Shown: positions 8,109 to 16,279 of the stretch, in pieces
How positions within the stretch are numbered: the stretch's first letter is position 1
Layout: every line of letters starts with the position of its first letter
NCBI RefSeq assembly: GCF_024580145.1
Contig: NZ_JANINI010000003.1
Span: forward strand, 124,001-188,000
Reading direction: 5' to 3'
Length of the DNA stretch: 64,000 bases
From: Methyloversatilis sp. XJ19-49
Lineage (GTDB): Bacteria > Pseudomonadota > Gammaproteobacteria > Burkholderiales > Rhodocyclaceae
Program-made: the position numbers and the translations under genes
The notes under the pieces: model-generated
Told to the model about the DNA's origin: nothing
The model's input: only the letters and a program-made list of their open reading frames with translations
Databases searched by the model: none

Positions 8109-8122
8109 CGCACGGCGTCAGG
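8104..8122. terminator. Hairpin spanning both convergent stop codons
   Basis: CCTGACGC and GCGTCAGG form a perfect 8-bp stem with loop ACG. The stem contains the TGA of the CWC gene on the plus strand and the TGA of lptA on the minus strand. There is no T tract, so a factor-independent terminator role is uncertain. Confidence 0.4.
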
Positions 8123-8699
8123 GCCTGGGTGCCGCCTCGGGCGTCGCGGCCGGTGCGCTCTTGGGCTGGATGATGGCACGCACCCGTTTCGACTGGTCGC
8201 CACCCGACGGCACCGCCTTCGCGTCGCTCGAATTGGTCACCGTGTAGTTTTCGCTGATCGAGTTGTATTCGATGTACTGGCCGCGCACCTCGTCGCCGCC
8301 GCTCTTCACGTGAGCACGCACGTAGAAGCGGGTGATTTCGGTCTTGGCGTCGTGCTCGATGCGCTCCGCCTCGCCTTCCATCCACAGGTCCTGACCTTCG
8401 CGCTTCTGCCGGAAGCGCGCCAGACCGTTTTCGCCGCCGGTGGCCACGCCCTTCTGGTAGCCGGTCCCATCCTGCGTCACGACGACCTTGTTGGCCTTGA
8501 TGGTCAGCGTGCCCTGCGTGAACACGACATTGCCTTCGAAGTTATGCGTTTTCGTGCGGTCGTCCACCGTCACCTTGTCGGCCTCGAGATTGACCGGCTT
8601 GTCGCGGTCGGCGCGCTCGGCGCGGGCGGTGGCGGGCAGGCCGGCTGCGAGCAGCAGGGCCAGGGTGGTCAATGCGGCAGTGATCTGACGCGAAATCAT
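8118..8699 (-). CDS. lptA: LptA, periplasmic LPS transport protein
   Basis: LptA polymerises across the periplasm as the bridge that carries LPS from LptC to LptD. This 193-residue protein has a signal peptide (residues 1-27, ending ATARAE) and the OstA/LptA beta-jellyroll: KPVNLEADKVTVDDRTKTHNFEG near residue 36, VVFTQGTLTIKANKVVV, and later AERIEHDAKTEITRFY and VRGQYIEYNSISENYTV. It is the last gene of kdsD-kdsC-lptC-lptA and overlaps lptC by 4 nt. The C-terminal tail is alanine/proline-rich. lptB does not follow, unlike the usual arrangement. Confidence 0.92.
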   Translation of the reverse strand: MISRQITAALTTLALLLAAGLPATARAERADRDKPVNLEADKVTVDDRTKTHNFEGNVVFTQGTLTIKANKVVVTQDGTGYQKGVATGGENGLARFRQKREGQDLWMEGEAERIEHDAKTEITRFYVRAHVKSGGDEVRGQYIEYNSISENYTVTNSSDAKAVPSGGDQSKRVRAIIQPKSAPAATPEAAPRP

Positions 8700-9271
8700 G
8701 GGCGGCGGGCTCTTTCTATGGTGGCTTTGACGCGCGATTCGAGTACGTACTTTTCCTTGATGCGGTCAGCGACCATGCCAACGCCGGTCGCCACCGACTT
8801 GCCCTGCGTCATGCGCACCGGCTGATCGGTGCGCGCGATTTCCTCTTCCGGATACACATACAGCAGGCTGGTCGCCAGCGTCATTTCGGCCCGGCCCGGA
8901 CTGGCTTCGCGCAGCACGCGCACATTGTCGCGCAGGATGGCTTCCTTGCCATCCTTGGTCAGCAGGGCGCGTTCGGACGTGATGTGGGTCGGCGCCAGCT
9001 TGCCTTCGTAGCGCAGTGTCGGGTGGTCGAGTTCGGCCGAGTCGTCGTCCGGGTAGTGACGCATCTGCCGGGCGGTCAGCGTGTGCTGTATCGCGCCGGT
9101 CTCGTCGTAGCGGTACAGCGTGAAGTTGTCGATGATCACATCGGGGTCGTGACGCAGGCTGCCGCTCGACGGCTGGTCGTCGATGCGCGTCGTGCGCTCG
9201 AGCCAGATCGTCATGCCGGCGAGCGCGATCAGGATGAGCAGCGGCAGCGCCTGCTGGATGCGTCGGTTCAA
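8696..9271 (-). CDS. lptC: LptC, LPS export system inner-membrane protein
   Basis: LptC is a bitopic inner-membrane protein that receives LPS from LptB2FG and hands it to LptA. The start chosen is TTG at 9271, which overlaps the kdsC stop as TTGA and gives 190 residues, the normal family size. The longer reading would run 20 basic residues back into kdsC. One membrane span (ALPLLILIALAGMTIWL) is followed by a periplasmic LptC fold with PDVIIDNFTLYRYDETGAIQHTLTA and PEEEIARTDQPVRMTQGKSVATGVGM. It is coupled to kdsC and lptA. Confidence 0.9.
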   Translation of the reverse strand: MNRRIQQALPLLILIALAGMTIWLERTTRIDDQPSSGSLRHDPDVIIDNFTLYRYDETGAIQHTLTARQMRHYPDDDSAELDHPTLRYEGKLAPTHITSERALLTKDGKEAILRDNVRVLREASPGRAEMTLATSLLYVYPEEEIARTDQPVRMTQGKSVATGVGMVADRIKEKYVLESRVKATIERARRP

Positions 9272-9798
9272 CGCAGGCAGTCCTGCAGCAGTACGTCGAG
9301 CGCGCCGCGTGCGTCGAGCAGGTATTCGCACACCTCGCGCACCGCGCCGCGGCCGCCGTCGGCTTCGGCGATCCAGCGCGCGTGCTGACGCACGAAGAAG
9401 TGGGCGTTGGCCGGCGCCGCCGAAAAGCCGCAGGCGCGCATCACCGGCAGGTCGACGATGTCATCGCCCATGTAGCCGCAGTGTTCCAGCGCAATGCCGC
9501 GTTCGGCCGCCAGTTCGCGCATCGCGTCGCGCTTGTTCTCGACGCCGAGCAGCGCGGTCGTGATGCCGAGATTGGCCGCGCGGTGGCGCACCGCCGCTGA
9601 CGAGCGGCCGGAAATGATGACGATTTCGACGCCCGCGCCGGCCAGCATCTTCAGCCCGTGTCCGTCCAGCGTGTTGAAGCCCTTCATCAGGTCGCCGTCC
9701 GGACCGAACCAGATCGTGCCGTCGGTCATGACGCCGTCGACATCGAAACCCATCAGGCGGACCTTGCCCGCCACGTCGCGTACTGCGTTGCCGTCCAT
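9268..9798 (-). CDS. kdsC: KdsC, Kdo-8-phosphate phosphatase
   Basis: This 176-residue HAD-superfamily phosphatase releases free Kdo (3-deoxy-D-manno-octulosonate) for LPS core synthesis. Visible motifs are the catalytic DVDGVMTDGTIWFG (about residues 20-33), the threonine/serine motif in VEIVIISGRSS, a conserved lysine in ENKRDAM, and the closing GYMGDDIVDLPVM. KdsC is tetrameric and needs magnesium. It begins 2 nt after the kdsD stop and overlaps lptC, so it is part of the Kdo/LPS-transport operon. Confidence 0.93.
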   Translation of the reverse strand: MDGNAVRDVAGKVRLMGFDVDGVMTDGTIWFGPDGDLMKGFNTLDGHGLKMLAGAGVEIVIISGRSSAAVRHRAANLGITTALLGVENKRDAMRELAAERGIALEHCGYMGDDIVDLPVMRACGFSAAPANAHFFVRQHARWIAEADGGRGAVREVCEYLLDARGALDVLLQDCLR

Positions 9799-9800
9799 GT

Positions 9801-10790
9801 TCAGATCACCTTGGCCAGCATCAGGTCGTGCATCGTCAGCGCGCCGGCCAGTGCGCCGTGTTCGTCGGTCACCAGCAACTGGTTGACCCGGTTGCGTTCC
9901 ATCACCTCGGCCGCTTCGGCGGCCAGCTTCGCCTCGCTGATCGAGCGCGGCTGACGGCTCATCACTGCTGCCACCGGCACCGTGCGCACGTCGCCCAGGC
10001 GGTCGATCGCACGCCGCAGGTCGCCGTCGGTGAATACCCCGGCCACGCTCCCTGCCGCATCCAGCACCACAGTCATGCCCATGCCGCCGCGCGTCACCTG
10101 CAGCAGCGCTTCGGTGACCGTGCTGTCGACCGCCACCGTCGGCACGTCGGCGCGCGCGCGCATCACGTCGCGCACATGGGTCAGCAGGCGCCGGCCGAGC
10201 GCACCGCCCGGGTGGCTGCGCGCGAAATCGTCCTCGCGGAAGCCGCGGGCGTCGAGCAGCGCGACCGCCAGCGCATCACCGAGCGCCAGCGCGCAGGTGG
10301 TGCTGGCGGTCGGGGCAAGATTCAGCGAGCAGGCTTCCATCGCAACGCCGGCGTCCAGATGCACGTCGGCCAGCCGGGCCAGCGTCGAATCAGGCTTGCC
10401 GGTCATCGCGATCGTACGGCCGCCCTGCCGGCGCACCAGCGGCACCACTGCCAGCAGCTCGGCGGTTTCACCTGAATTGGACAGCGCGATCAGCACGTCG
10501 TCGCGATGGATCATGCCGAGATCGCCGTGCAGCGCCTCGGCGGCATGGACGAAATAGGCCGGCGTGCCGGTGCTGGCCATCGTCGCGGCGATCTTGCGCG
10601 CGATGTGGCCCGACTTGCCCAGACCGCTGACGATGACGCGGCCGGTGCTGTCGAGCACCAGCCGCACCGCGCGGGCGAAGTCTTCGCCCAGGCGCCCGGA
10701 CAGCGCGTCGAGCGCGCGGGCTTCGATGTCGAGCACGCGACGGGCCGCGGCGACGATGTCTTCGGTGACCGGCGGGGGACTGTGTGTCAT
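9801..10790 (-). CDS. kdsD: KdsD, D-arabinose-5-phosphate isomerase
   Basis: This 329-residue enzyme interconverts ribulose-5-phosphate and arabinose-5-phosphate, the first step towards Kdo. The N-terminal SIS domain shows VIVSGLGKSGHIARKIAATMASTGTPAYFVHAAEALHGDLGM and LSNSGETAELL. Two C-terminal CBS domains follow, with VMRARADVPTV and VAGVFTDGDLRRAIDR, then NQLLVTDEHGALAGALTMHDLM. The start is ATG at 10790, because the longer reading extends through the intergenic region into the opposite gene. It is the first gene of the operon and divergent from the Kef-type antiporter. Confidence 0.94.
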   Translation of the reverse strand: MTHSPPPVTEDIVAAARRVLDIEARALDALSGRLGEDFARAVRLVLDSTGRVIVSGLGKSGHIARKIAATMASTGTPAYFVHAAEALHGDLGMIHRDDVLIALSNSGETAELLAVVPLVRRQGGRTIAMTGKPDSTLARLADVHLDAGVAMEACSLNLAPTASTTCALALGDALAVALLDARGFREDDFARSHPGGALGRRLLTHVRDVMRARADVPTVAVDSTVTEALLQVTRGGMGMTVVLDAAGSVAGVFTDGDLRRAIDRLGDVRTVPVAAVMSRQPRSISEAKLAAEAAEVMERNRVNQLLVTDEHGALAGALTMHDLMLAKVI

Positions 10791-10872
10791 GCGTCTGGCG
10801 GGGGAAGGTCCGGTTGATCCGGCAGGTGCCCGCAGCGCGGGCGTTCGGGTGGATCGGTTATGATCGACGTGG

Positions 10873-10878
10873 ATTATA
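10873..10878 (-). promoter_or_regulatory. Candidate -10 box for the kdsD operon
   Basis: Read on the minus strand, TATAAT occurs in the 152-bp divergent intergenic region, about 82 nt before the kdsD start. No good -35 box is visible at the correct distance, so this is only a candidate. Confidence 0.3.
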
Positions 10879-10942
10879 ACAACCTGCCCACGGCCGGCGG
10901 CCGGCCATCCGCTCATGGCCCTGCCGCCCCTTCTTGCCCACC

Positions 10943-12913
10943 ATGTCCGCACTCGAGCTGGTCCTGCTGTTGCTCGCCGCTTCGGTGCTGGTGGTCGGCC
11001 TTTTCCGCAGCATCGGACTGCCGCCCATACTGGGTTACCTGCTGGTCGGTGCACTGGCCGGCCCGCACGCGCTGGCGTTCATTCCGGATACCGAAGAGGC
11101 GCGCCAGTTCGCCGAATACGGCATCGTGTTCCTGATGTTTTCGATCGGGCTCGAATTCTCGCTGCCCAAGCTGTTTTCGATGAAGCGCGTGGTGTTCGGC
11201 CTGGGCGGCACGCAGGTCGCGCTTTCGGTGGTGGGCGTCGTCACCTTCGCCTGGCTGTTCGGGCTGAACCTCAAGGGCGCGATTGCCGTCGGCGCGGCCA
11301 TCGCCATGTCGTCCACCGCGGTGCTGATCAAGCTGCTGGTCGAGCGTCTGGAACTCGATTCCGCGCACGGCCGGCAGGTGATCGGCGTGCTGCTGTTCCA
11401 GGATCTGGCCGTCGTGCCCTTCCTGGTGGTGATTCCGGTGCTGTCGCTCGGCGCCGAGGAAAGCATGGAGGCGCTGGCGCTGGCCGGCGTGAAGGCGGCC
11501 GTGGCGCTGACCCTCATCCTGTATCTGGGCCCGCGCCTGATGCAGCGCTGGTTCTTCGTCGTGGCGCAGCGCAAGTCGCCCGAGCTGTTCATGCTCAACG
11601 TGCTGCTGGTGACGCTGGGCATGGCGTTCGCGACCGAGCACGCCGGGCTGTCGCTGGCCCTCGGTGCCTTCCTGGCCGGCATGCTGATTTCGGAAACGCA
11701 GTACCGCTATCAGGTGGAAGAAGACATCAAGCCGTTCCGTGACGTGCTGCTCGGCCTGTTCTTCGTCACCATCGGCATGAAGCTCAATCTGGCGCTGGTG
11801 CTGTCGGAGCTGTTCTTCGTGCTGGTGACGGTGCTGTTCATCCTGATCGGCAAGTTCGTGGTCGCCGCGGCGGCGTCGCGCTTCTTCGGCTCGTCGCCCG
11901 GCACGGCGCTGCGCGTCGGTCTGTGGCTGTGCGCCGGCGGCGAATTCGGCTTCGTGCTGATGGCGCTGGCCGATGCCGCCAACCTGCTGCCCGACCGCAT
12001 CCTGCAGATCGTGCTCGCGTCGCTGCTGCTGACCTTGCTCACCGCACCCATCCTCGCCCACTACGCCGACCGCATCGTGCTGCGGCTGGTGCCGTCGGAA
12101 TGGCTGATGCGCTCGATGCAGCTGACGTCGATCGCCGCCCAGTCGCTGGCCACCGACGGTCACGCCATCGTCTGCGGCTACGGCCGCAACGGCCAGTACC
12201 TGGGGCGCTTCCTGGAAAACGAGGGCATTTCGTTCATCGCGCTCGACCTCGATCCGGAGCGGGTGCGCGAGGCGGCGGCGGCCGGTGAAACGGTGGTGTT
12301 CGGTGACGCCGGCAAGCGCGAAACGCTGATCGCGGCCGGGCTGACGCGGGCGTCCATCGTCGTCATCACGTTTGTCGACACCGAGGCGGCGCTGCGCGTG
12401 ATCCATCTGGTCAATGAGCTGCATGCCGAAGTGCCGGTGGTCGTGCGCACCTTCGACGAGCGCGACTACGACAAGCTGTCGGCCGCCGGGGCCACCGAGG
12501 TGGTGCCGGAATCGCTCGAATCGTCACTGATGCTGGCCACCCACGCGCTGGTGCTGCTGGGCATTCCGCTGCATCGCGTGCTCAAGCGCATCCGCCAGTT
12601 CCGCGGCGACCGCTATCACCTGCTGCGCGGGCTGTACCGCGGTGCCGAACACCTGGCGGAGGAGGCGGCGACCGATCAGCAGCACACGCGCCTGCATTCG
12701 GTGCCGCTGGCGCCGGGCGCCTGGGCGATCGGACACCGCATCGATGAATTCCACTTCAACGACATCCGCGTCGAGGTGAGTGCGATCCGCCGGCGCGGCA
12801 TCCGGGCGCTGGAGCCCAGTTCCGACCTGGCGTTCGAAAGCGGCGATGTGGTGGTGCTGCTGGGCGCGCCGGCCGAACTGGCTCAGGCCGAATCGCGCCT
12901 GCTCAAGGGCTGA
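10943..12913 (+). CDS. Kef-type cation:proton antiporter (CPA2) with RCK domain
   Basis: This 656-residue membrane protein starts at ATG 10943; a TTG three codons earlier is less likely. The N-terminal half has about 12 spans with the CPA2 pattern, including GLPPILGYLLVGALAGPHAL, EYGIVFLMFSIGLEFSLPKL and LLFQDLAVVPFLV. A cytoplasmic Rossmann RCK/TrkA-N domain starts near residue 410 (AIVCGYGRNGQYLGRFL) and a TrkA-C domain ends the protein (FNDIRVEVSAIRRRGIRA). KefB/KefC relatives export potassium in exchange for protons and are gated by glutathione or nucleotides. No KefF/KefG partner is present, so the gating ligand is open. Confidence 0.88.
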   Translation: MSALELVLLLLAASVLVVGLFRSIGLPPILGYLLVGALAGPHALAFIPDTEEARQFAEYGIVFLMFSIGLEFSLPKLFSMKRVVFGLGGTQVALSVVGVVTFAWLFGLNLKGAIAVGAAIAMSSTAVLIKLLVERLELDSAHGRQVIGVLLFQDLAVVPFLVVIPVLSLGAEESMEALALAGVKAAVALTLILYLGPRLMQRWFFVVAQRKSPELFMLNVLLVTLGMAFATEHAGLSLALGAFLAGMLISETQYRYQVEEDIKPFRDVLLGLFFVTIGMKLNLALVLSELFFVLVTVLFILIGKFVVAAAASRFFGSSPGTALRVGLWLCAGGEFGFVLMALADAANLLPDRILQIVLASLLLTLLTAPILAHYADRIVLRLVPSEWLMRSMQLTSIAAQSLATDGHAIVCGYGRNGQYLGRFLENEGISFIALDLDPERVREAAAAGETVVFGDAGKRETLIAAGLTRASIVVITFVDTEAALRVIHLVNELHAEVPVVVRTFDERDYDKLSAAGATEVVPESLESSLMLATHALVLLGIPLHRVLKRIRQFRGDRYHLLRGLYRGAEHLAEEAATDQQHTRLHSVPLAPGAWAIGHRIDEFHFNDIRVEVSAIRRRGIRALEPSSDLAFESGDVVVLLGAPAELAQAESRLLKG

Positions 12914-12937
12914 GCGGCCATTCCTGCGAACCCGACG

Positions 12938-13630
12938 TCAGAACGCCACGCACACCGTGTAGCGATCGGCCGCGGTTTCGGCCGCGGCGTCGATGTTGGA
13001 CGCGGTCGAGGTGGCCGACGGCGTGCCATTGACGTCGATCATTGCGCGCACGTTGCCGGTGTTGGTGACGCCGTCGTCCATGGTCGAATCGACCTGACGC
13101 GCGAGGCGGGCGGTGATGCCGGACGAACAGATGAAGAAGGCGCCGGTCATCGGCCGCGAATCCGGACCGCTGCCGGTGGCCGGCGTGATCGGCGAGGTGC
13201 TGGTGATGCCGATGGTGCCGTTGTCGGCATTGCGCGGCAGGTAGGCCGGGTCGCTTTCGACGGTCGGGCCGGTCAGCAGGTTGGCCAGCCGCAGGTGCTG
13301 CCACACCAGACGCGATTCGTCGGTCGCGGTGGTCGAGTTCCAGTTGCCGCCGATGCGACCGTTGCCCTGGGTTTCCGGCGTGCCCGGGGTGGTCGCCAGC
13401 GTGCCGGCCACGTGCTGCACCACGGCCGGATCGTCGCCCGGCATGAAGCGGAAGCGGTCCTGGTAGGCGTACACGGCGGTCGACATCGTGCGGAAGTCAT
13501 TCACCAGACTTTTCGCCTTGGCGCTGTTGATCAGTTCCTGCCCCTTGAGCACGCCGCCCAGCAGCAGACCGATAATGACGAGCACGATGGCGATTTCGAC
13601 CAGCGTGAACCCTTGTTGATTGGCTTTCAT
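12938..13630 (-). CDS. Type IV prepilin-like protein, orphan
   Basis: This 230-residue protein has a class III signal: a short basic leader MKANQQG, the processing site G-F-T-L-V-E with the essential glutamate at mature position 5, and the hydrophobic helix IAIVLVIIGLLLGGVLKGQELI. The PilD peptidase would cut and methylate after the glycine. The globular part is rich in threonine, serine and glycine and contains VYAYQDRFRFMPGDDPA, found in many pseudopilin-like minor pilins. C-F-I-C and a late cysteine could pair. No pilus assembly genes are near, so the machine it belongs to is unknown. Confidence 0.83.
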   Translation of the reverse strand: MKANQQGFTLVEIAIVLVIIGLLLGGVLKGQELINSAKAKSLVNDFRTMSTAVYAYQDRFRFMPGDDPAVVQHVAGTLATTPGTPETQGNGRIGGNWNSTTATDESRLVWQHLRLANLLTGPTVESDPAYLPRNADNGTIGITSTSPITPATGSGPDSRPMTGAFFICSSGITARLARQVDSTMDDGVTNTGNVRAMIDVNGTPSATSTASNIDAAAETAADRYTVCVAF

Positions 13631-13791
13631 GTGAATCCTCCGTATGCGTCCCGACGATGCAGATTCCGTGCCCGAACGGACGATACCGGGAGTGTTTCCT
13701 TGATTGCGCTGATTTGGAAACGATTTTTTTCATTGGCGATGGTGGACGACCGTTCACAACCGGGGTGTTCCGGGGTGAATGCCATGCAATA

Positions 13792-13827
13792 TGACCGGAT
13801 CCGGACAGTTCTGTCACGATCCGGTCA
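13792..13827. promoter_or_regulatory. Large symmetric dyad upstream of the histidine kinase
   Basis: Outer arms TGACCGGATC (13792-13801) and GATCCGGTCA (13818-13827) share their exact centre with inner arms GACAG and CTGTC around a TT. This gives 15 matched positions of 17 per side. It lies 48 nt before the kinase start and 160 nt before the prepilin start, so it may be an operator for either gene. Confidence 0.5.
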
Positions 13828-13875
13828 CCTTTCGCGGTGGCGCGCCCCGACCAATGAAAGCAGGGCGACACCGTG

Positions 13876-15612
13876 ATGAGACGCCCTGCCGTGCCGCGCC
13901 GCACGCGTGTCAGGTGGCTGACGCGGGCTCAGCCCTGGCTGCTGCTGGGCGTGCTGACCAGCCTGCATCTGCTGCTGTGGCTGGACGACGACCTGCTGTT
14001 CGGCCGCGCGCTGCTGCTGCCCCACCTCGGCCTGCTGCTGCTGTGGCAACCCCTGCTGCGCGCGCAGTCCCGCATCGAATGGCCGGTGCTGGCGGCGCTG
14101 TGCGCGCTGGTCGGCGTATTCCTGTGGTTCTACGGGCCGCTGGCGCTCAGCCTGTGGCTGCTGCTGCTGGCCGGTCTGGTCGGCGGCAAGGTGTTCTTTT
14201 CGCGTTCGCGCGGGCCGCGCATCTACTACCTCGGCGCACTGGCCTACCTGATCACCGCGCTGCTGACGATCGCACTGCCGCGGGCGCTGCCGCCCGGCCT
14301 GCCGATGCCGTCCGGCATCGATGCGCTCGGACTGCAGATGGCGCCGCTCGCCTTGACCGTCATGCTGCTGGTGCCCGGCCGCGAGCGGGTCGACCGCGAC
14401 CGCGAAGTGCTCGACTTCGTGTCCGGCACCTTCGTGCTGTTGCTGCTCGCCGTACTCGTGCTGGGCACGCTGGCGGCGATGCAGCTGGCCGGTGTCGATT
14501 ACCTGCGCGCGCTGCTCGCCACGCTGGGCGTGCTGGCCAGCGCGCTGATGGTGATGGGCTGGGCGTGGAATCCGCGCGCCGGTTTCGGCGGCGTCAGCGT
14601 CGCCTTCACCCGCTACGTGCTGTCGCTGGCACTGCCTTATGAGCGCTGGCTGGAAAGTCTGGCGTTGCTGTCGCAGGAAGAAAGCCGGCCGGAGGAATTC
14701 GTCGCCCGCGCGGCCAACCGCCTGCTCGCCCTGCCGCTGATCAGCGGCGGAGAGTGGCGCACCCGCAGCGGTGCGAACGCCACGCCACCGCGTCGCTTCG
14801 GCGAGGTTGCCGCGCACCGGCAGGATTTCGAACACCCGCTGCTGGACCTGACGCTCTATACCGCGCGCCCGCTGTCCGGCGGCCTGCTGTGGCACTTCAA
14901 CCTGCTGGTGCAGCTGCTCGGCCAGTTCTACCAGGCCCAGCTGCGCACCGAAGAACTGCGCCGCCTGTCCTATCTGTCGGCGATCCACGACACCGGTGCG
15001 CGTCTGACGCACGACGTGAAGAACCTGCTGCAGTCGCTCAACACCCTGTGTTTTGCCGCCCGCGAAGCCACTGACCCGGACAGCGCCGCCCGCGCCAACG
15101 CGCTGCTGGCGCGCCAGCTGCCGGTCATCAGCGCCCGGCTCGAAGCAACGCTGGACAAGCTGCGCCGCCCGCAGCCGGTCGACGGCGAATGGACGCCGGC
15201 CCCGGAATGGCTGCAGGCCACCGCGGCCCATTTCGCCGGGCAGGGCGTGACGGTCGAAGGCATGACCGAACCCGACCAGCGCTTGCCCGGCGCGCTGTAC
15301 ACGACAGTGGCGGAAAACCTGGTCGGCAACGCGCTGCAGAAGAGGCTTGCCGAACCGGGCATCGCCATCGTGCTGCGCCTCGGCGGTGACCGGCTGTCGG
15401 TCGAAGACAGCGGCAGCGCCATCGCCGCCGATCTGGCCGGAAACCTGCTGCAGGCACCGGTCGCCTCCGCCAGCGGCCTGGGTGTCGGGCTGTACCAGTC
15501 GGCACTGCTCGCCCGCGCCAGCGGCTTCCGCCTGCAGCTCGATCACAACCGCGAAGGCTGCGTCCGCTTCGTGCTGGCGCCGGAAGCGGAAAGCGAGCCT
15601 GCCCCGGGCTGA
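13876..15612 (+). CDS. Membrane sensor histidine kinase (orphan)
   Basis: About 578 residues. The first half is hydrophobic with seven or eight membrane spans (for example WLLLGVLTSLHLLLWL, LSLWLLLLAGLVGG, LALTVMLLVPG). A cytoplasmic segment follows, then a dimerisation helix with the phospho-acceptor motif LTHDVKNLLQSLN (histidine near residue 378), and an ATP-binding domain: N box ENLVGNALQKRL, G1 SVEDSGSAIA, and G2 ASGLGVGLYQSAL. A GTG immediately precedes the chosen ATG and either could serve. No response regulator is adjacent; a REPIN array follows. The signal sensed is unknown. Confidence 0.8.
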   Translation: MRRPAVPRRTRVRWLTRAQPWLLLGVLTSLHLLLWLDDDLLFGRALLLPHLGLLLLWQPLLRAQSRIEWPVLAALCALVGVFLWFYGPLALSLWLLLLAGLVGGKVFFSRSRGPRIYYLGALAYLITALLTIALPRALPPGLPMPSGIDALGLQMAPLALTVMLLVPGRERVDRDREVLDFVSGTFVLLLLAVLVLGTLAAMQLAGVDYLRALLATLGVLASALMVMGWAWNPRAGFGGVSVAFTRYVLSLALPYERWLESLALLSQEESRPEEFVARAANRLLALPLISGGEWRTRSGANATPPRRFGEVAAHRQDFEHPLLDLTLYTARPLSGGLLWHFNLLVQLLGQFYQAQLRTEELRRLSYLSAIHDTGARLTHDVKNLLQSLNTLCFAAREATDPDSAARANALLARQLPVISARLEATLDKLRRPQPVDGEWTPAPEWLQATAAHFAGQGVTVEGMTEPDQRLPGALYTTVAENLVGNALQKRLAEPGIAIVLRLGGDRLSVEDSGSAIAADLAGNLLQAPVASASGLGVGLYQSALLARASGFRLQLDHNREGCVRFVLAPEAESEPAPG

Positions 15613-15643
15613 AGAGCGGGGCTGCGGAAGCGGCGATGGTTTT

Positions 15644-15823
15644 GTGGGAGCGGCGGCCAGTGAGTGGGAGGGGCCTATGGGAGCGGCGGCCAGTGGGAGC
15701 GGCGGCCAGTGGGAGCGGCGGCCAGTGGGAGCGGCGGCCAGTGGGAGCGGCGGCCTCGCCGCGATTGATGCCGCGATGATCGTTGATCAACGCGCCGATC
15801 GCGGCGAGGCCGCCGCTCCCACA
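15644..15823. repeat. REPIN with tandemly expanded half-arm
   Basis: A 16-bp unit, GTGGGAGCGGCGGCCA, is repeated at 15644, 15678 (one base short), 15693, 15709 and 15725. It then runs without interruption into a full arm at 15741-15765, which ends TCGCCGCGAT. The inverted arm is at 15798-15823. The tandem part shows that the half-arm has been duplicated by itself. Confidence 0.87.
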
Positions 15824-15856
15824 GAGAGCTCCCACAGAGACCGCTCCCTTGGGCGC

Positions 15857-16279
15857 CTACTTCGCCTCGGCGAAGCCTTTCGCCAGCGTTTCCATGCGCG
15901 AGCGGTTCACGCCGAAATCGGAGTAACCCGTGCGCGCGCCGGAGCGGTAATGGATGACCGACGCACCGGCGTCGATGGCGAACTCTGCGGCATCGACGAA
16001 GCGAAAGATGCGCGAGCGGAATTCGGCGGCGATGAAGCCGGGCTCTTCGCGGGTAATGGTGGCGCGCGGCTGGGCGAGGATGACCTGCTTGAGTCGCGCC
16101 TGCGCGGCGGCGGCGTCGCCGCTGAAGGGAATCGGCGTCATCTTCGCCGCGCTGTCCGACTGGGTCGACACGCAGTTGGGCGAGTCGGGGCAGGGGGTCA
16201 GCATGCGCGGGGCGGCATCGGCGGCGAGGGCGGTGGCGGCGCAGGCAGCGAGGGCCAGCGCGGTGTCGCGGGTTTTCAT
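15857..16279 (-). CDS. Nested DUF1499 protein with its own start and signal peptide
   Basis: An internal ATG at 16279, in the same frame as the peroxiredoxin, is preceded by CAAGGAG with a 6-nt spacer, a near-ideal ribosome site. From it the product begins MKTRDTALALAACAATALA followed by ADAAP, a typical cleavable signal peptide. The DUF1499 body then has CPDSPNCVSTQSDSAAKMTPIPF and the end VNRSRMETLAKGF. This 140-residue reading is the normal size of a secreted DUF1499 protein. Its function is unknown. Independent translation is inferred from the ribosome site and signal. Confidence 0.7.
   Translation of the reverse strand: MKTRDTALALAACAATALAADAAPRMLTPCPDSPNCVSTQSDSAAKMTPIPFSGDAAAAQARLKQVILAQPRATITREEPGFIAAEFRSRIFRFVDAAEFAIDAGASVIHYRSGARTGYSDFGVNRSRMETLAKGFAEAK

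Noticed and set aside
10913-12424. Long minus-strand open frame opposite the Kef-type antiporter
   Set aside because: Rich in H, Q, R and D, with no recognisable domain; it is the antisense of a clear membrane transporter in GC-rich DNA.
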